From NCBI RefSeq assembly GCF_024495425.1, contig NZ_JANHJR010000001.1:620001-684000 (forward strand): DNA of 64,000 bases. Direction: 5' to 3'. Shown piece after piece: positions 1 to 8,161 of this stretch; the stretch's first letter is position 1; the number at the start of each line of letters is the position of its first letter. The translations under genes were made by a program, and so were the position numbers. The DNA is from Haloarchaeobius litoreus. Its GTDB lineage: Archaea; Halobacteriota; Halobacteria; Halobacteriales; Natrialbaceae. The notes beneath the pieces are model-generated. The model was not told where the DNA came from, made no database searches, and saw only the letters and a list, made by a program, of their open reading frames with translations.

Positions 1-382
1 GCTGGTCGGCGAACGTGTTCTCGCGTTCGGTCTCGTAGATGTCCGAGAACGCGGTGTCGAGCCCGCGGAAGATCCGGAGCGTCCCCCAGACGAGGAAGGC
101 GACCCCGAGGAGGGAGACGGAGGCGTCGGCGTCGGCGAGGCCCTGCTGGATGATGTCGCTCGACTGCTCGGTGAGGACGGCCTGCATCACCGACACCACG
201 GACGCCTCCAGCGCGACGTTCTCCAGCCGCTGGACGACCGCCAGCACCAGCAACAGCAGCGGCAGGATGGAGATGAACGCGTGGTAGGCGATGGAGCCGG
301 CCATGAACGTCAGCTTCTCGGCCCTGATCTCGTGGACCACGGCCGTACCGATCTCCCGGACCCGGCGGCGACTGACTCGCAT
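1..382 (-). CDS. YihY/BrkB-family membrane protein, C-terminus beyond window
   Basis: Partial gene, with the first ~127 residues in the window and the rest running off the left edge. The N-terminus is a basic cytosolic stretch followed by a hydrophobic hairpin containing MAGSIAYHAFISILPLLLL, and later a segment with WGTLRIFRGLDTAFSDIY. Both are typical of the UPF0761/YihY (formerly 'ribonuclease BN', BrkB) family of six-helix inner-membrane proteins of uncertain function. The start is chosen because a minus-strand TATA-like CTATATCTC at about 404-412 sits some 27 bases upstream, as in a leaderless transcript. It is divergent from the sugar kinase gene. Confidence 0.85.
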   Translation of the reverse strand, partial: MRVSRRRVREIGTAVVHEIRAEKLTFMAGSIAYHAFISILPLLLLVLAVVQRLENVALEASVVSVMQAVLTEQSSDIIQQGLADADASVSLLGVAFLVWGTLRIFRGLDTAFSDIYETERENTFADQ

Positions 383-499
383 GCGGAGACGGAGGCGTGC
401 CTGGGAGATATAGCCCGGGGCCCGAACGACAGCCGGCGACAGAGCGCGAACGCTGCCACGAGAGCAGTGTTCATGTGCGACGCCCGAGAAGCCGGTGCC

Positions 500-1459
500 A
501 TGACCGACCATCGCGTGCTCGTCGCGGGCGAGACGCTCGTCGACTTCCTCCCCGAGCGCCCCGGCCCGCTCTCCGAGGTGGAGACGTTCGACCGCCGCCC
601 CGGTGGCGCACCGGCGAACGTCGCGGTCGGGCTCGCCCGGCTCGGACACGTCCCCCTGTTTTGGACACGCGTCGGTGCCGACCCGTTCGGCGGCTTCCTC
701 GCGGGGGTGCTCGCCGACGAGGGCCTCCCGGCGCGCTTCGTCGAGCGCGACCCCGAGGCGAAGACGACGCTCGCGTTCGTCACGCACGACGAGTCGGGCG
801 ACCGCGCGTTCACCTTCTACCGCGACGGGACCGCGGACACCCGGTTCGAACCCGGAACGGTGCCCGACGAGGCGCTCGAAGGAGTTGACCGCGTCGTCTG
901 CGGCGGCGTCCCGCTCGCCACTGGTCGGTCGCGCGAGGCGACCCGTGACCTGCTCGAACGCGCGACCGACGCCGGAGCCGAGACCTGGTTCGACCCCAAC
1001 TACCGCCCCGAGCTCTGGCCGGAGGGCGACTTCGCGGCCGTCGCGGGCGACGCGCTCGCCGACGTGGACGTGCTGAAGGCCACCGAGGGGGAGCTCCCGG
1101 CGCTGGGTCTCGCGGGCGACTCGCCGCGAGCACTCGCCGAGGCAGCAGTCGAACGCGGTCCCCACACGGTTCTCGTCACGCTCGGCGGCGACGGCGCGCT
1201 CGCCCACGCGACCGCCGACGCGTCGTGGGGGCCGGCGACGGTCGAGCACGCGGGGTACGACGTGGACGTGGTGGACACGACGGGTGCCGGCGACGCGTTC
1301 TTCGCCGGCGCCATCGCCCGGGTGACCGCGGGCGATGCGTCTCTCGAATCTGTTCTCTCGTACGCGAACGCGGTGGCGGCCGTGGCGACCACCGCCAGCG
1401 GGGCGATGGCCGCCCTCCCGTCACACGAAACTGTGGTGGCAGTACAGGACTCAGCGTAA
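500..1459 (+). CDS. PfkB-family carbohydrate kinase
   Basis: A 319-residue kinase of the PfkB/ribokinase fold, predicted to phosphorylate a sugar with ATP in the cytosol. It shows the N-terminal glycine-rich signature (PGGAPANVAVGLARLG, around residues 35-50) and the C-terminal anion-hole motif DTTGAGDAFFAG near residues 256-267, whose Asp is the catalytic base. The start ATG is preferred because the upstream reading frame lacks protein character. The gene converges on, and overlaps by nine bases, the M24-like gene that ends the neighbouring sugar operon. A role in the same catabolic route (phosphorylating fructose, ketodeoxygluconate or a similar product) is likely, but the substrate cannot be read from the sequence. 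Confidence 0.88.
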   Translation: MTDHRVLVAGETLVDFLPERPGPLSEVETFDRRPGGAPANVAVGLARLGHVPLFWTRVGADPFGGFLAGVLADEGLPARFVERDPEAKTTLAFVTHDESGDRAFTFYRDGTADTRFEPGTVPDEALEGVDRVVCGGVPLATGRSREATRDLLERATDAGAETWFDPNYRPELWPEGDFAAVAGDALADVDVLKATEGELPALGLAGDSPRALAEAAVERGPHTVLVTLGGDGALAHATADASWGPATVEHAGYDVDVVDTTGAGDAFFAGAIARVTAGDASLESVLSYANAVAAVATTASGAMAALPSHETVVAVQDSA

Positions 1460-2536
1460 CGGGTCCGGCCGTGACAGACAGACCTCGTGGCCGACGGCGT
1501 CGTGGTCTCGCGTCGGCCAGTCATCGGTCCGGGTCAGCACCTCGAACCCGTCCGCGGTGACGAGAACGGTGTCCTCGCTCTTGGCACCGCGGACGGTCGG
1601 GTTCCAGGCGTACCCCTGCGGGAGGTGGACCCGGGCCTCGCTCTCGGGCGTCGCGATCCACTCCCGGCCGGCGAAGCCGGCCGCCCCGCCCTGATGGTGG
1701 TTGCGCCACTCGTCGGGGTAGCCGACGGCGTCGTACGCCGCGCGAATCTCCGCGAACACGTCGCCGGCGGTGCCGCCATCGCGCCCGACGGCCTGCGTCG
1801 CGGCCAGTGCGGTCGTCTCGACGCGTGCGGCGGCGTCGTGACGCTCGGCGAGCCAGTCCGGTTCGTCGAACGCGACGGTGCGGGTGCAACTCGCCGCGAG
1901 GCCGCCTCGGGTCGCCGTCACGGAGACGAGCGCGTAGCCGTCGAGGCTGGCGTCGGTCGGCGTGTAGTGGCGGTACGACTGCGCGCGCCGCTCGCCGCCG
2001 ACGAGCACGACCGGCGAGTCGACACCGCGGGCGGCCAGTTCGCCCCGGAGCCGCCCTGCGACCGCTCGCTCGGTGTCCGACCGGCTGCAGTCGCGACAGA
2101 CCGCTTCGACCGCTGCGGCGACATCGCTGCCGAGCTCTCGGTACCGTTCCACGTCTGCAGCCGTCAGCGGCTGTCGCAGGGCGCTGGCGTCGACGGCCGC
2201 GAACCCCGGCACGTCGAAGTCGGCTGCCGCGGGCGTCGCGGCGCGGTCGGCGACGGCCGCGGCGAGGTCGCCGGCGTGCCACGGGAACGACTCGACCGGC
2301 ACGCCATCGAGCTCCTCGTCGGCCAGCCGGTCGGCCTCGATGTCGTTCGTGACGACACGCAGGCCGGTGCCGTCGTAGCCGACCGCCGCGACGCCGATGT
2401 CGCCGGCGCGGTCGACGACGTTGTCGCCGCCCACGAGCCAGGCGAAGCTGTTCGGGCGGGCGAACCAGACCGATTCGAGCCCGCGCTCGTCGAGGAACGC
2501 GTCCAGCCGCGCCAGCTTCGTCCCGGAGACGGGCAT
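1451..2536 (-). CDS. M24 (aminopeptidase P-like) family protein lacking metal ligands
   Basis: A 361-residue protein with a creatinase-type N-terminal domain (about 1-130) and an M24 'pita-bread' domain (about 135-345). Active M24 peptidases bind two metals through Asp, Asp, His, Glu, Glu. Here the segment aligning with the two Asp positions reads SVTATRGGLAASCTRT (205-220), with Ser205 and Ser216 where Asp is expected. The first Glu position appears as Asn312. Only the His in NHHQGG (279-284) and Glu321 remain. It is therefore probably not a peptidase and may bind or act on a different small substrate. It is last in the sugar operon: its ATG overlaps the previous stop by one base (TGATG). 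Confidence 0.8.
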   Translation of the reverse strand: MPVSGTKLARLDAFLDERGLESVWFARPNSFAWLVGGDNVVDRAGDIGVAAVGYDGTGLRVVTNDIEADRLADEELDGVPVESFPWHAGDLAAAVADRAATPAAADFDVPGFAAVDASALRQPLTAADVERYRELGSDVAAAVEAVCRDCSRSDTERAVAGRLRGELAARGVDSPVVLVGGERRAQSYRHYTPTDASLDGYALVSVTATRGGLAASCTRTVAFDEPDWLAERHDAAARVETTALAATQAVGRDGGTAGDVFAEIRAAYDAVGYPDEWRNHHQGGAAGFAGREWIATPESEARVHLPQGYAWNPTVRGAKSEDTVLVTADGFEVLTRTDDWPTRDHDAVGHEVCLSRPDPLR

Positions 2537-3657
2537 CAGTCGAGGCTCACCCAGCTACCGGTCTCGTCGCTCTCGACGATTGCATCGAGGACGCGCTGGA
2601 CGGCCATCGCGTCCGCGAAGTCCGGTTCGTAGGGCTCGCCGGACGCCACGCTCGACAGGAACTCGTAGTTCTCGTGGACGAACGTGTGCTCCCAGCCGAC
2701 GACGTGACCCGGCGGCCACCAGTGGTCGACGTAGGGGTCGTCCTCGTCCGTGACGAGCACCGTCTCGTAGCCGCGGTCGCCCTCGCGGCACACCTCCAGC
2801 TCGTTGAGGCGCTCCAGCGAGAAGCGCAGGCTGCCCTTCGAGCCGTGGACCGCGACGTGGTGGTCGTTCTTGTGCCCGGTGGCGAAGCGCGACGCCTCGA
2901 AGGTGCCCATCGCGCCGCTCGCGAACTCGGCCTGTGCGCTGTAGGCGTCGTCCACTGTGACGGGCTTGGACTCGCCCGTCTCGGGGTCTGGCCGTTCCTC
3001 GACGAACGTCCGCAGGTGGCCGCTCACGCGCTCGATGGGCCCCGTCTGCTCGCCGACGAGGAAGTTCGCGAGGTCGACCGTGTGCGCGCCGAGGTCGCCC
3101 AGCGCGCCGGAGCCGGCGAGTTCGGCGTCGTTGCGCCAGCTCCACTCGGCGTCCGGGTCGACCAGCCAGTCCTGCAGGTACTGGCCCCGGAACTGGTGTA
3201 TCTCGCCGAGTTCGCCCGCCTCGACGAGCTGCTTCGCGTACTGCAGCGCCGGCACGAACCGGTAGTTGAACGCACAGCCCGCGGTGGCGCTGCTGTCCTC
3301 CGCTGCCTGCACCATCCGCTCCGCACCTTCGGTCGTCGGCGCGAGCGGTTTCTCGCAGAGGACGTGCGTGCCGGCGTCGAGCGCGGCGACGGAGGGCTCG
3401 ACGTGCAGGAAGTTCGGCCCGAGGTTGTAGAACACGTCGACCTCGTCGACCACGTCGCGCCAGTCTGTCGCGGTTCTGGCGAAGCCGAGTCGCTCCCTCG
3501 CCTCGGCGAGTGCGTCCTCGTCGCGGCCGACGAGCACGTCGCGCTCGACCGCCGGCGCGTCCGGGAAGAACATCGGCAGCCGTGCCAGCGCGTTCGCGTG
3601 GGCCTTCCCCATGAACCGGTAGCCGAGGAAGCCGACGGAGAGTGGTTCGTCCGTCAT
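2536..3657 (-). CDS. Gfo/Idh/MocA-family NAD(P)-dependent oxidoreductase (first of two)
   Basis: A 373-residue dehydrogenase with an N-terminal Rossmann domain (VGFLGYRFMGKAHANA near residue 8, in place of the usual GxGxxG) and the characteristic CEKPLA motif whose Lys acts in catalysis. The C-terminal alpha/beta domain contains GDLGAHTVDLANFL, with the conserved Asp and His. Such enzymes oxidise hydroxyls on sugars or inositols. The start at MTDEPLS is chosen over longer upstream options because it lies two bases from the end of the isomerase gene and directly precedes the Rossmann fold. It sits in the ABC-transport operon, next to an isomerase, which fits polyol or keto-sugar catabolism. 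Confidence 0.9.
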   Translation of the reverse strand: MTDEPLSVGFLGYRFMGKAHANALARLPMFFPDAPAVERDVLVGRDEDALAEARERLGFARTATDWRDVVDEVDVFYNLGPNFLHVEPSVAALDAGTHVLCEKPLAPTTEGAERMVQAAEDSSATAGCAFNYRFVPALQYAKQLVEAGELGEIHQFRGQYLQDWLVDPDAEWSWRNDAELAGSGALGDLGAHTVDLANFLVGEQTGPIERVSGHLRTFVEERPDPETGESKPVTVDDAYSAQAEFASGAMGTFEASRFATGHKNDHHVAVHGSKGSLRFSLERLNELEVCREGDRGYETVLVTDEDDPYVDHWWPPGHVVGWEHTFVHENYEFLSSVASGEPYEPDFADAMAVQRVLDAIVESDETGSWVSLD

Positions 3658-3659
3658 GG

Positions 3660-4628
3660 TCACTCCGCCCAGTAGGCGTCGCCGGGTTCGGTCGCGAAGA
3701 CGGCACGCGAGAGCACGTCGACGGCCTTCTCCAGACCCTCGCGCGAGCTCGTCAGCGCGTCCTCGTGCTCGATGCTGAGCGCGCCCTCGTAGCCGACCAT
3801 CCGGAGCGTCGACACCACGTCCTTCCAGTGCTCCTCGCCGTGGCCGTAGCCGATGGAGCGGAACAGCCACGAGCGCTCGGCGGTGTCGGCGTAGTCCGTC
3901 GTGTCGAGGACGCCCTTCACGTCCGCGTGGTGGTCGTAGATCCGGGTGTCCTTGGCGTGGACGTGGTGGATGGCGTCGTGCTCCCCGAGGTACCGGATGG
4001 CCTCGACGACGTCGATGTCCTGCCAGTAGAGGTGCGACGGGTCGAAGTTCGCGCCGATACGCTCGCTCGTCTCATCGCGCAGTCGGACCATGCCTGTCGG
4101 CTCGTACACCAGCATGTTCGGGTGCATCTCTATCGCCACGTCGACGCCGTGTTCGTCGGCGTGCTCGGCGATGTCCGACCAGTAGTCGACCGCCAGCTCC
4201 CACTGGTAGTCCAGCGCCTCGGCGTGCTCCGGCGGCCACGGGGCCGTTATCCAGTTCGGGACCGCGCCCTCGGGGCTCCCCGAGGGGAGCCCGGAGAAGC
4301 ACGTCACGGTGTCGACGCCGAGCTGGCCCGCGAGCGCGATGGCCTCGCGCAGCTCCCGGTCGTCGTGGTCGGCCCGCTCCGGGTCCGGGTGGAGCGGGTT
4401 GTTGTGGGTCGCGAGCGCGCTGACGGACAGACCGTGCTCGTCGACGGTCTCGCGGAAGGCGGCGCGCGCGTCCGCGTCGTCGAGCAGTTCGGCGCGGTCG
4501 AGGTGGTCGTCGCCGGGGTAGCCCCCGCAGCCGACCTCGACCGCGTCGACGCCGATGCCGGCGAGGTAGTCGAGCGCGTCGTCGAGCGATTCGTCACCGA
4601 GTGGAACCGTGAGTACACCGATATGCAT
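3660..4628 (-). CDS. Sugar phosphate isomerase/epimerase (xylose isomerase-like TIM barrel)
   Basis: A 322-residue AP-endonuclease-2/xylose-isomerase-like TIM barrel. The expected metal ligands are visible in order: Glu in VAIEMHPNM, Asp and His in NFDPSHLYW, the HVHAKD His motif, and Glu in LSIEHED near the C-terminus. Family members isomerise or epimerise sugars, keto-inositols or hydroxypyruvate. It is flanked by two Gfo/Idh/MocA dehydrogenases, an arrangement common in inositol-like and oxidised-sugar pathways, where a dehydrogenase makes a keto-sugar that the barrel enzyme rearranges. The operon gap to the upstream dehydrogenase is 42 bases. The exact substrate is unknown. Confidence 0.9.
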   Translation of the reverse strand: MHIGVLTVPLGDESLDDALDYLAGIGVDAVEVGCGGYPGDDHLDRAELLDDADARAAFRETVDEHGLSVSALATHNNPLHPDPERADHDDRELREAIALAGQLGVDTVTCFSGLPSGSPEGAVPNWITAPWPPEHAEALDYQWELAVDYWSDIAEHADEHGVDVAIEMHPNMLVYEPTGMVRLRDETSERIGANFDPSHLYWQDIDVVEAIRYLGEHDAIHHVHAKDTRIYDHHADVKGVLDTTDYADTAERSWLFRSIGYGHGEEHWKDVVSTLRMVGYEGALSIEHEDALTSSREGLEKAVDVLSRAVFATEPGDAYWAE

Positions 4629-4670
4629 GGGTCGTGTTTGGTGGGTGTCGGGGAGTCTCTTGGGTTCGTG

Positions 4671-5756
4671 TCACCGTTCGCGTAGCGAGACCGCCTCTCC
4701 GGTCCCGGCGGACTCGTAGATTGCGTCGAGCACGCGCTGGACCGTCAACGCCTGCTCGACCGTGTTGGTGCGCGGTGGTTCGCCGGCCGCGACGGCCTCG
4801 AGGAACACGCGCTGTTCGGTCCGGTGTGCGGGCTCGCGCCGCGTCGTGACGGTCGTATCCGAGAAGTGCGGCGCGCCGGCGTCGTCGACCTCGTAGATGG
4901 TCAGCGACTCTGCCTCGCGGTCGAGGTCCGCACCGGCGTCGGTGCCGCGGACGCGGTAGCTGTTCTCCGTGGGCCGGTTCGACGCCCAGGCCGTGTCGAG
5001 CACGACCGTCTCTCCGTCCGCGGTGCGTATCATCGCGTTCGCGGAGTCGTCGACCGTGAACTCGCCGTCGCCGTCCTCGCCCCACATCTCCAGGTACGTG
5101 TAGCCCTCGTCGGGGCCGAACGTCGACCGCGTGACGCCGGAGACCTCGACGATCTCCGGGAAGTCGAGGAAGTGGAGCGCGAGGTCGATGGCGTGTGCAC
5201 CGATGTCCAGCAGCGCGCCGCCGCCGGCGATGGACTCGTCGGTGAACCACGACCCGCGCCCGGGGATGCCCCGCCGGCGGACGTACGTCGCGTCGACGTG
5301 GGTCACCTCGCCGAAGCGGCCGCGGTCGACGTGCTCCTTGAGGACCCGTGCCTCGGCCGCGAACCGGTTGTGGAACCCGACCATGCAGGCACCGTCGGCC
5401 GTCTCGGCCGCGGCGGCGATGCGCTCCGCGCTCGCGAGCGAGTGCGCGAGCGGCTTCTCGACGAGGACGTCGAGCCCCGCGTCGAGCGCCTCGACGACGT
5501 ACTCCTCGTGGTATCGGTTCGGCGTGGTCACGATGACCGCGTCGACGCGCTCGTAGAGCGCCGTCGCGTCGTCGACCGTCTCGACGCCGTACTCGCGCTC
5601 GAAGCTGCGTCGGGCATCGGACGAGATGTCCATCCCACCGACGAGCTCGACCGCGATGTTCCCCGCACTGGCGATGGCCTCGAGGTGGTCGGCGTGGATG
5701 CCGCCGATGCCGCCGAGACCGATGATTCCGACTCGAACTGTTCCGTCCGTTTTCAT
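4671..5756 (-). CDS. Gfo/Idh/MocA-family NAD(P)-dependent oxidoreductase (second)
   Basis: A 361-residue dehydrogenase with a clear Rossmann motif (VGIIGLGGIGGIHADHL, about residues 9-25) and the catalytic VEKPLAHS motif. The second domain contains LLDIGAHAIDLALHFL. It is a distinct paralogue of the enzyme two genes downstream, so the pair may act on successive intermediates or in opposite directions. The start MKTDGTVR is chosen because the 24 codons upstream of it encode low-complexity Thr/Ala-rich sequence and because the Rossmann fold begins a few residues later. It follows the 66-residue membrane protein gene after 76 bases. Confidence 0.9.
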   Translation of the reverse strand: MKTDGTVRVGIIGLGGIGGIHADHLEAIASAGNIAVELVGGMDISSDARRSFEREYGVETVDDATALYERVDAVIVTTPNRYHEEYVVEALDAGLDVLVEKPLAHSLASAERIAAAAETADGACMVGFHNRFAAEARVLKEHVDRGRFGEVTHVDATYVRRRGIPGRGSWFTDESIAGGGALLDIGAHAIDLALHFLDFPEIVEVSGVTRSTFGPDEGYTYLEMWGEDGDGEFTVDDSANAMIRTADGETVVLDTAWASNRPTENSYRVRGTDAGADLDREAESLTIYEVDDAGAPHFSDTTVTTRREPAHRTEQRVFLEAVAAGEPPRTNTVEQALTVQRVLDAIYESAGTGEAVSLRER

Positions 5757-5832
5757 CTTTTGTGGTTGATATTGCCGTGTCGCAGTTGCTGTCGCCGTAC
5801 CGCCCGTGGCGCGCCCGTCGTCGGGCACGCGT

Positions 5833-6033
5833 TCAGTAGAGCTGTCGCTCTCGTTCTTCGCGCTGTTCTGCCTCCGCGCGCTGCTGTTTCTTCGCTCGCC
5901 GCGCCGTCAGGAGCTTCCTGAGCGCCGGGACGTACGTCCGCCGCAGGTCCCGGACGAACGACACGATGCCGTAGACCCAGAAGAAAAACAGCAGCGTCCC
6001 GCCGCCGTAGTAGACGAGTGCGACCTCGTTCAT
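5833..6033 (-). CDS. Small membrane protein in the sugar ABC operon
   Basis: A 66-residue protein with one hydrophobic helix near its N-terminus (GGGTLLFFFWVYGIVSFV, about 11-28) followed by a strongly basic, then Glu/Arg-rich, probably coiled cytosolic tail. Its ATG lies two bases after the ATPase stop codon, so it is translated as part of the transporter operon. It matches no family I can name. A transporter-associated or accessory role is inference from position only. Confidence 0.75.
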   Translation of the reverse strand: MNEVALVYYGGGTLLFFFWVYGIVSFVRDLRRTYVPALRKLLTARRAKKQQRAEAEQREERERQLY

Positions 6034-6035
6034 CG

Positions 6036-7211
6036 TCAGTCACCCCTCGCCTCCTCCGGGTCCGATGTGCTCGCAGTCGGTGCCGCCGTCAGCCCGTGGA
6101 CCAGCGCCTCCTCGCTGTCGGTGTCGAAGAGGTGGACCCGCGACCGGTCGAGGACGACCGAGACGTCGGTGTCCTCGGCGACGTCCGCGTCGGGGTCGAC
6201 GCTCATGAGCAGCCGGTCGTCGGCGTCCGGGTCCTCCATCGTCTCGTCGGCCTCGCCGAAACGCAGGTGGACGAATATCTCGTCGCCCATCGGCTCCAGC
6301 ACGTCCGTCCGCACCGGGAAGGGGGCCGAGGCGTCCGTGATACCGGCCGTGTCGGACTGCCGGTAGATGTCCTCCGGACGGATGCCGAGCGTGACCGACT
6401 GGCCGGGGGTGAGCCCGTACGCCGACGGGTCGAAGGTGACGCCGAAGCGCGGCGACTCGAAGCCGCCGTCGGTGATCTCGCCCTCGACGAAGTTCATCGA
6501 CGGCGAGCCGATGAAGCCCGCGACGAACAGGTTCGACGGCTCGTTGTAGCAGACCAGCGGTGGGTCGATCTGCTGCAGCGTCCCGTCGTTGATGACGGCG
6601 ATGCGGTCCGACATCGTCATCGCCTCCGCCTGGTCGTGCGTGACGTAGATGATGGTCGTATCGAGCTGTTTGTGCAGCCGCTGGAGCTCGGTCCGCATGT
6701 GGACCCGGAGCTTCGCGTCCAGGTTCGCGAGCGGCTCGTCCATCAGGAACACGTCCGGGTTCCGGACGATGGCGCGGGCGATGGCGACGCGCTGACGCTG
6801 CCCGCCCGAGAGCTCGTCGGGCTTGCGTTCGAGCATCCCCTCCAGCTGGACGACCTCCGCGGCGTGCTCGACGCGACGGCGGATCTCGTCGTCGTCGTAC
6901 TTGCGGAGCCGGAGCCCGAAGCTGATGTTCTCGTACACGTCCATGTGCGGGAACAGCGCGATGTTCTGGAACACCATCGCGATGCCCCGGTCCTTCGGTG
7001 GGAGGTTCGTCACCTCCCGGTCGCCGATGTGTATCTGGCCGCTCGTCACGCTGGTCAGCCCCGCGATGGTCTCCATCGTCGTGGACTTGCCACAGCCCGA
7101 CGGGCCGACGAGCGTGACGAACTCGCCGTCCCTGATGTCGAGGTTCATGTGGTCGACCGCCGTGACGTCACTGTACTGCTTGACGACGTCGGTGAGTGTT
7201 ACGCCTGCCAT
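6036..7211 (-). CDS. Carbohydrate ABC transporter ATP-binding protein (MalK/UgpC type)
   Basis: A 391-residue ATPase that powers sugar import at the cytosolic face of the membrane. Walker A is GPSGCGKST (about 36-44), the Q-loop follows in MVFQNIALFPH, the ABC signature is LSGGQRQR, Walker B is VFLMDEP, and the H-loop is YVTHDQ. After residue ~240 there is the C-terminal regulatory OB-fold typical of the MalK/UgpC/MsmK group (LGIRPEDIY). The last ~20 residues are a haloarchaeal Ala/Thr/acidic tail. The start lies two bases from the upstream permease stop. Confidence 0.95.
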   Translation of the reverse strand: MAGVTLTDVVKQYSDVTAVDHMNLDIRDGEFVTLVGPSGCGKSTTMETIAGLTSVTSGQIHIGDREVTNLPPKDRGIAMVFQNIALFPHMDVYENISFGLRLRKYDDDEIRRRVEHAAEVVQLEGMLERKPDELSGGQRQRVAIARAIVRNPDVFLMDEPLANLDAKLRVHMRTELQRLHKQLDTTIIYVTHDQAEAMTMSDRIAVINDGTLQQIDPPLVCYNEPSNLFVAGFIGSPSMNFVEGEITDGGFESPRFGVTFDPSAYGLTPGQSVTLGIRPEDIYRQSDTAGITDASAPFPVRTDVLEPMGDEIFVHLRFGEADETMEDPDADDRLLMSVDPDADVAEDTDVSVVLDRSRVHLFDTDSEEALVHGLTAAPTASTSDPEEARGD

Positions 7212-7213
7212 GG

Positions 7214-8161
7214 TTACTCCTTGAGTGCACCGCTCGTGAGACCGCTCACGATCTTCTCCTGTGCGACGACGACGAGGACGGTCACCGGGAGCACCGCGAC
7301 GATGCTCGCGGCGGCCATCGCGTTGTACGTCGTCTGGAACTGTCCCGCCCGCTGGAACTGGAGGATGCCGCCCACGATGGGGGCCCAGTTCTGTGCGCGT
7401 CCGTCCGTCATCAGGAACGAGAAGAAGAACTCGTTGTAGACGGCGATGAACGTCAGGACGCCCGCGGTCGCCACGCCGGGTGCCGACAGCGGCACGATGA
7501 CCCGGAACAGCGCGCCGAGTCTGGTCGTCCCCTCGATCCTGGCGGCGTCCTCCAGGCCGTCCGGAATCTGGGCGTAGAACGTCGTCAGGATGAAGATGGA
7601 CAGCGGCATGAACAGCGCGCTGAACGGCAGCAGCATCGACCCCGGCGTGTTGTAGAGGCTGGGGCTGCTGACGCCGAAGATGCTGACGTTCCCGTTGAAC
7701 AGGTCCCACAGCGGCAGGAAGAAGGCCGCCGGCGGGAAGTACGAGATGGCGAGCACGAGCAGCATCAGCGGTCGCCGGCCGGGGAACTCCAGCCGGCCGA
7801 AGACGTAGCCCGCGAGGCTCGCCAGCAGCAGCACGATGGCCGTCGTCACCAGCGCGAGGAAGATGCTGTTGAACATGTACCGGAGGAACGGCACCTGCTC
7901 GAAGATGGTGAGGAAGATCTCCGGGTTGAAGCCGGCCGGTAACAGTCCTGCCTCCGAGATACTGTCGCCCGGCGTCAGCGCCAGGACCAGCAGCCAGTAG
8001 AACGGGAACAGCGTCGTCACGACGAAGAATATCGTGACGACGTACAGCATCGCCCGGTACACCTGCTGGGGGTTCTTGATGGAGTTCTCGACCCACTGCT
8101 GGAACGGGCCGCGCTTTAACTCCTTGTCCGGTCCGTCGAACGGGTTGTCGTCGGTGCTCAT
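7214..8161 (-). CDS. Carbohydrate ABC transporter permease (MalG-like)
   Basis: A 315-residue inner-membrane permease with about six transmembrane helices. It carries the cytosolic EAA loop that docks on the ATPase (GLEDAARIEGTTRLGALFRVIVPLSAPG). Its hydrophilic N-terminal extension (MSTDDNPFDGPDK) is typical of haloarchaea. It overlaps the other permease gene by four bases (ATGA), so the two subunits are probably made in equal amounts and form the heterodimeric channel. The gene order is binding protein, permease, permease, ATPase. Confidence 0.93.
   Translation of the reverse strand: MSTDDNPFDGPDKELKRGPFQQWVENSIKNPQQVYRAMLYVVTIFFVVTTLFPFYWLLVLALTPGDSISEAGLLPAGFNPEIFLTIFEQVPFLRYMFNSIFLALVTTAIVLLLASLAGYVFGRLEFPGRRPLMLLVLAISYFPPAAFFLPLWDLFNGNVSIFGVSSPSLYNTPGSMLLPFSALFMPLSIFILTTFYAQIPDGLEDAARIEGTTRLGALFRVIVPLSAPGVATAGVLTFIAVYNEFFFSFLMTDGRAQNWAPIVGGILQFQRAGQFQTTYNAMAAASIVAVLPVTVLVVVAQEKIVSGLTSGALKE

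Noticed and set aside
1487-2632. Long open frames opposite real genes (for example here, 3642-4685, 43248-46532 and 56604-59780 on the plus strand)
   Set aside because: They are antisense shadows expected in very GC-rich DNA. They are Arg/Val/Leu biased, lack motifs, and the opposite strand holds clear families.
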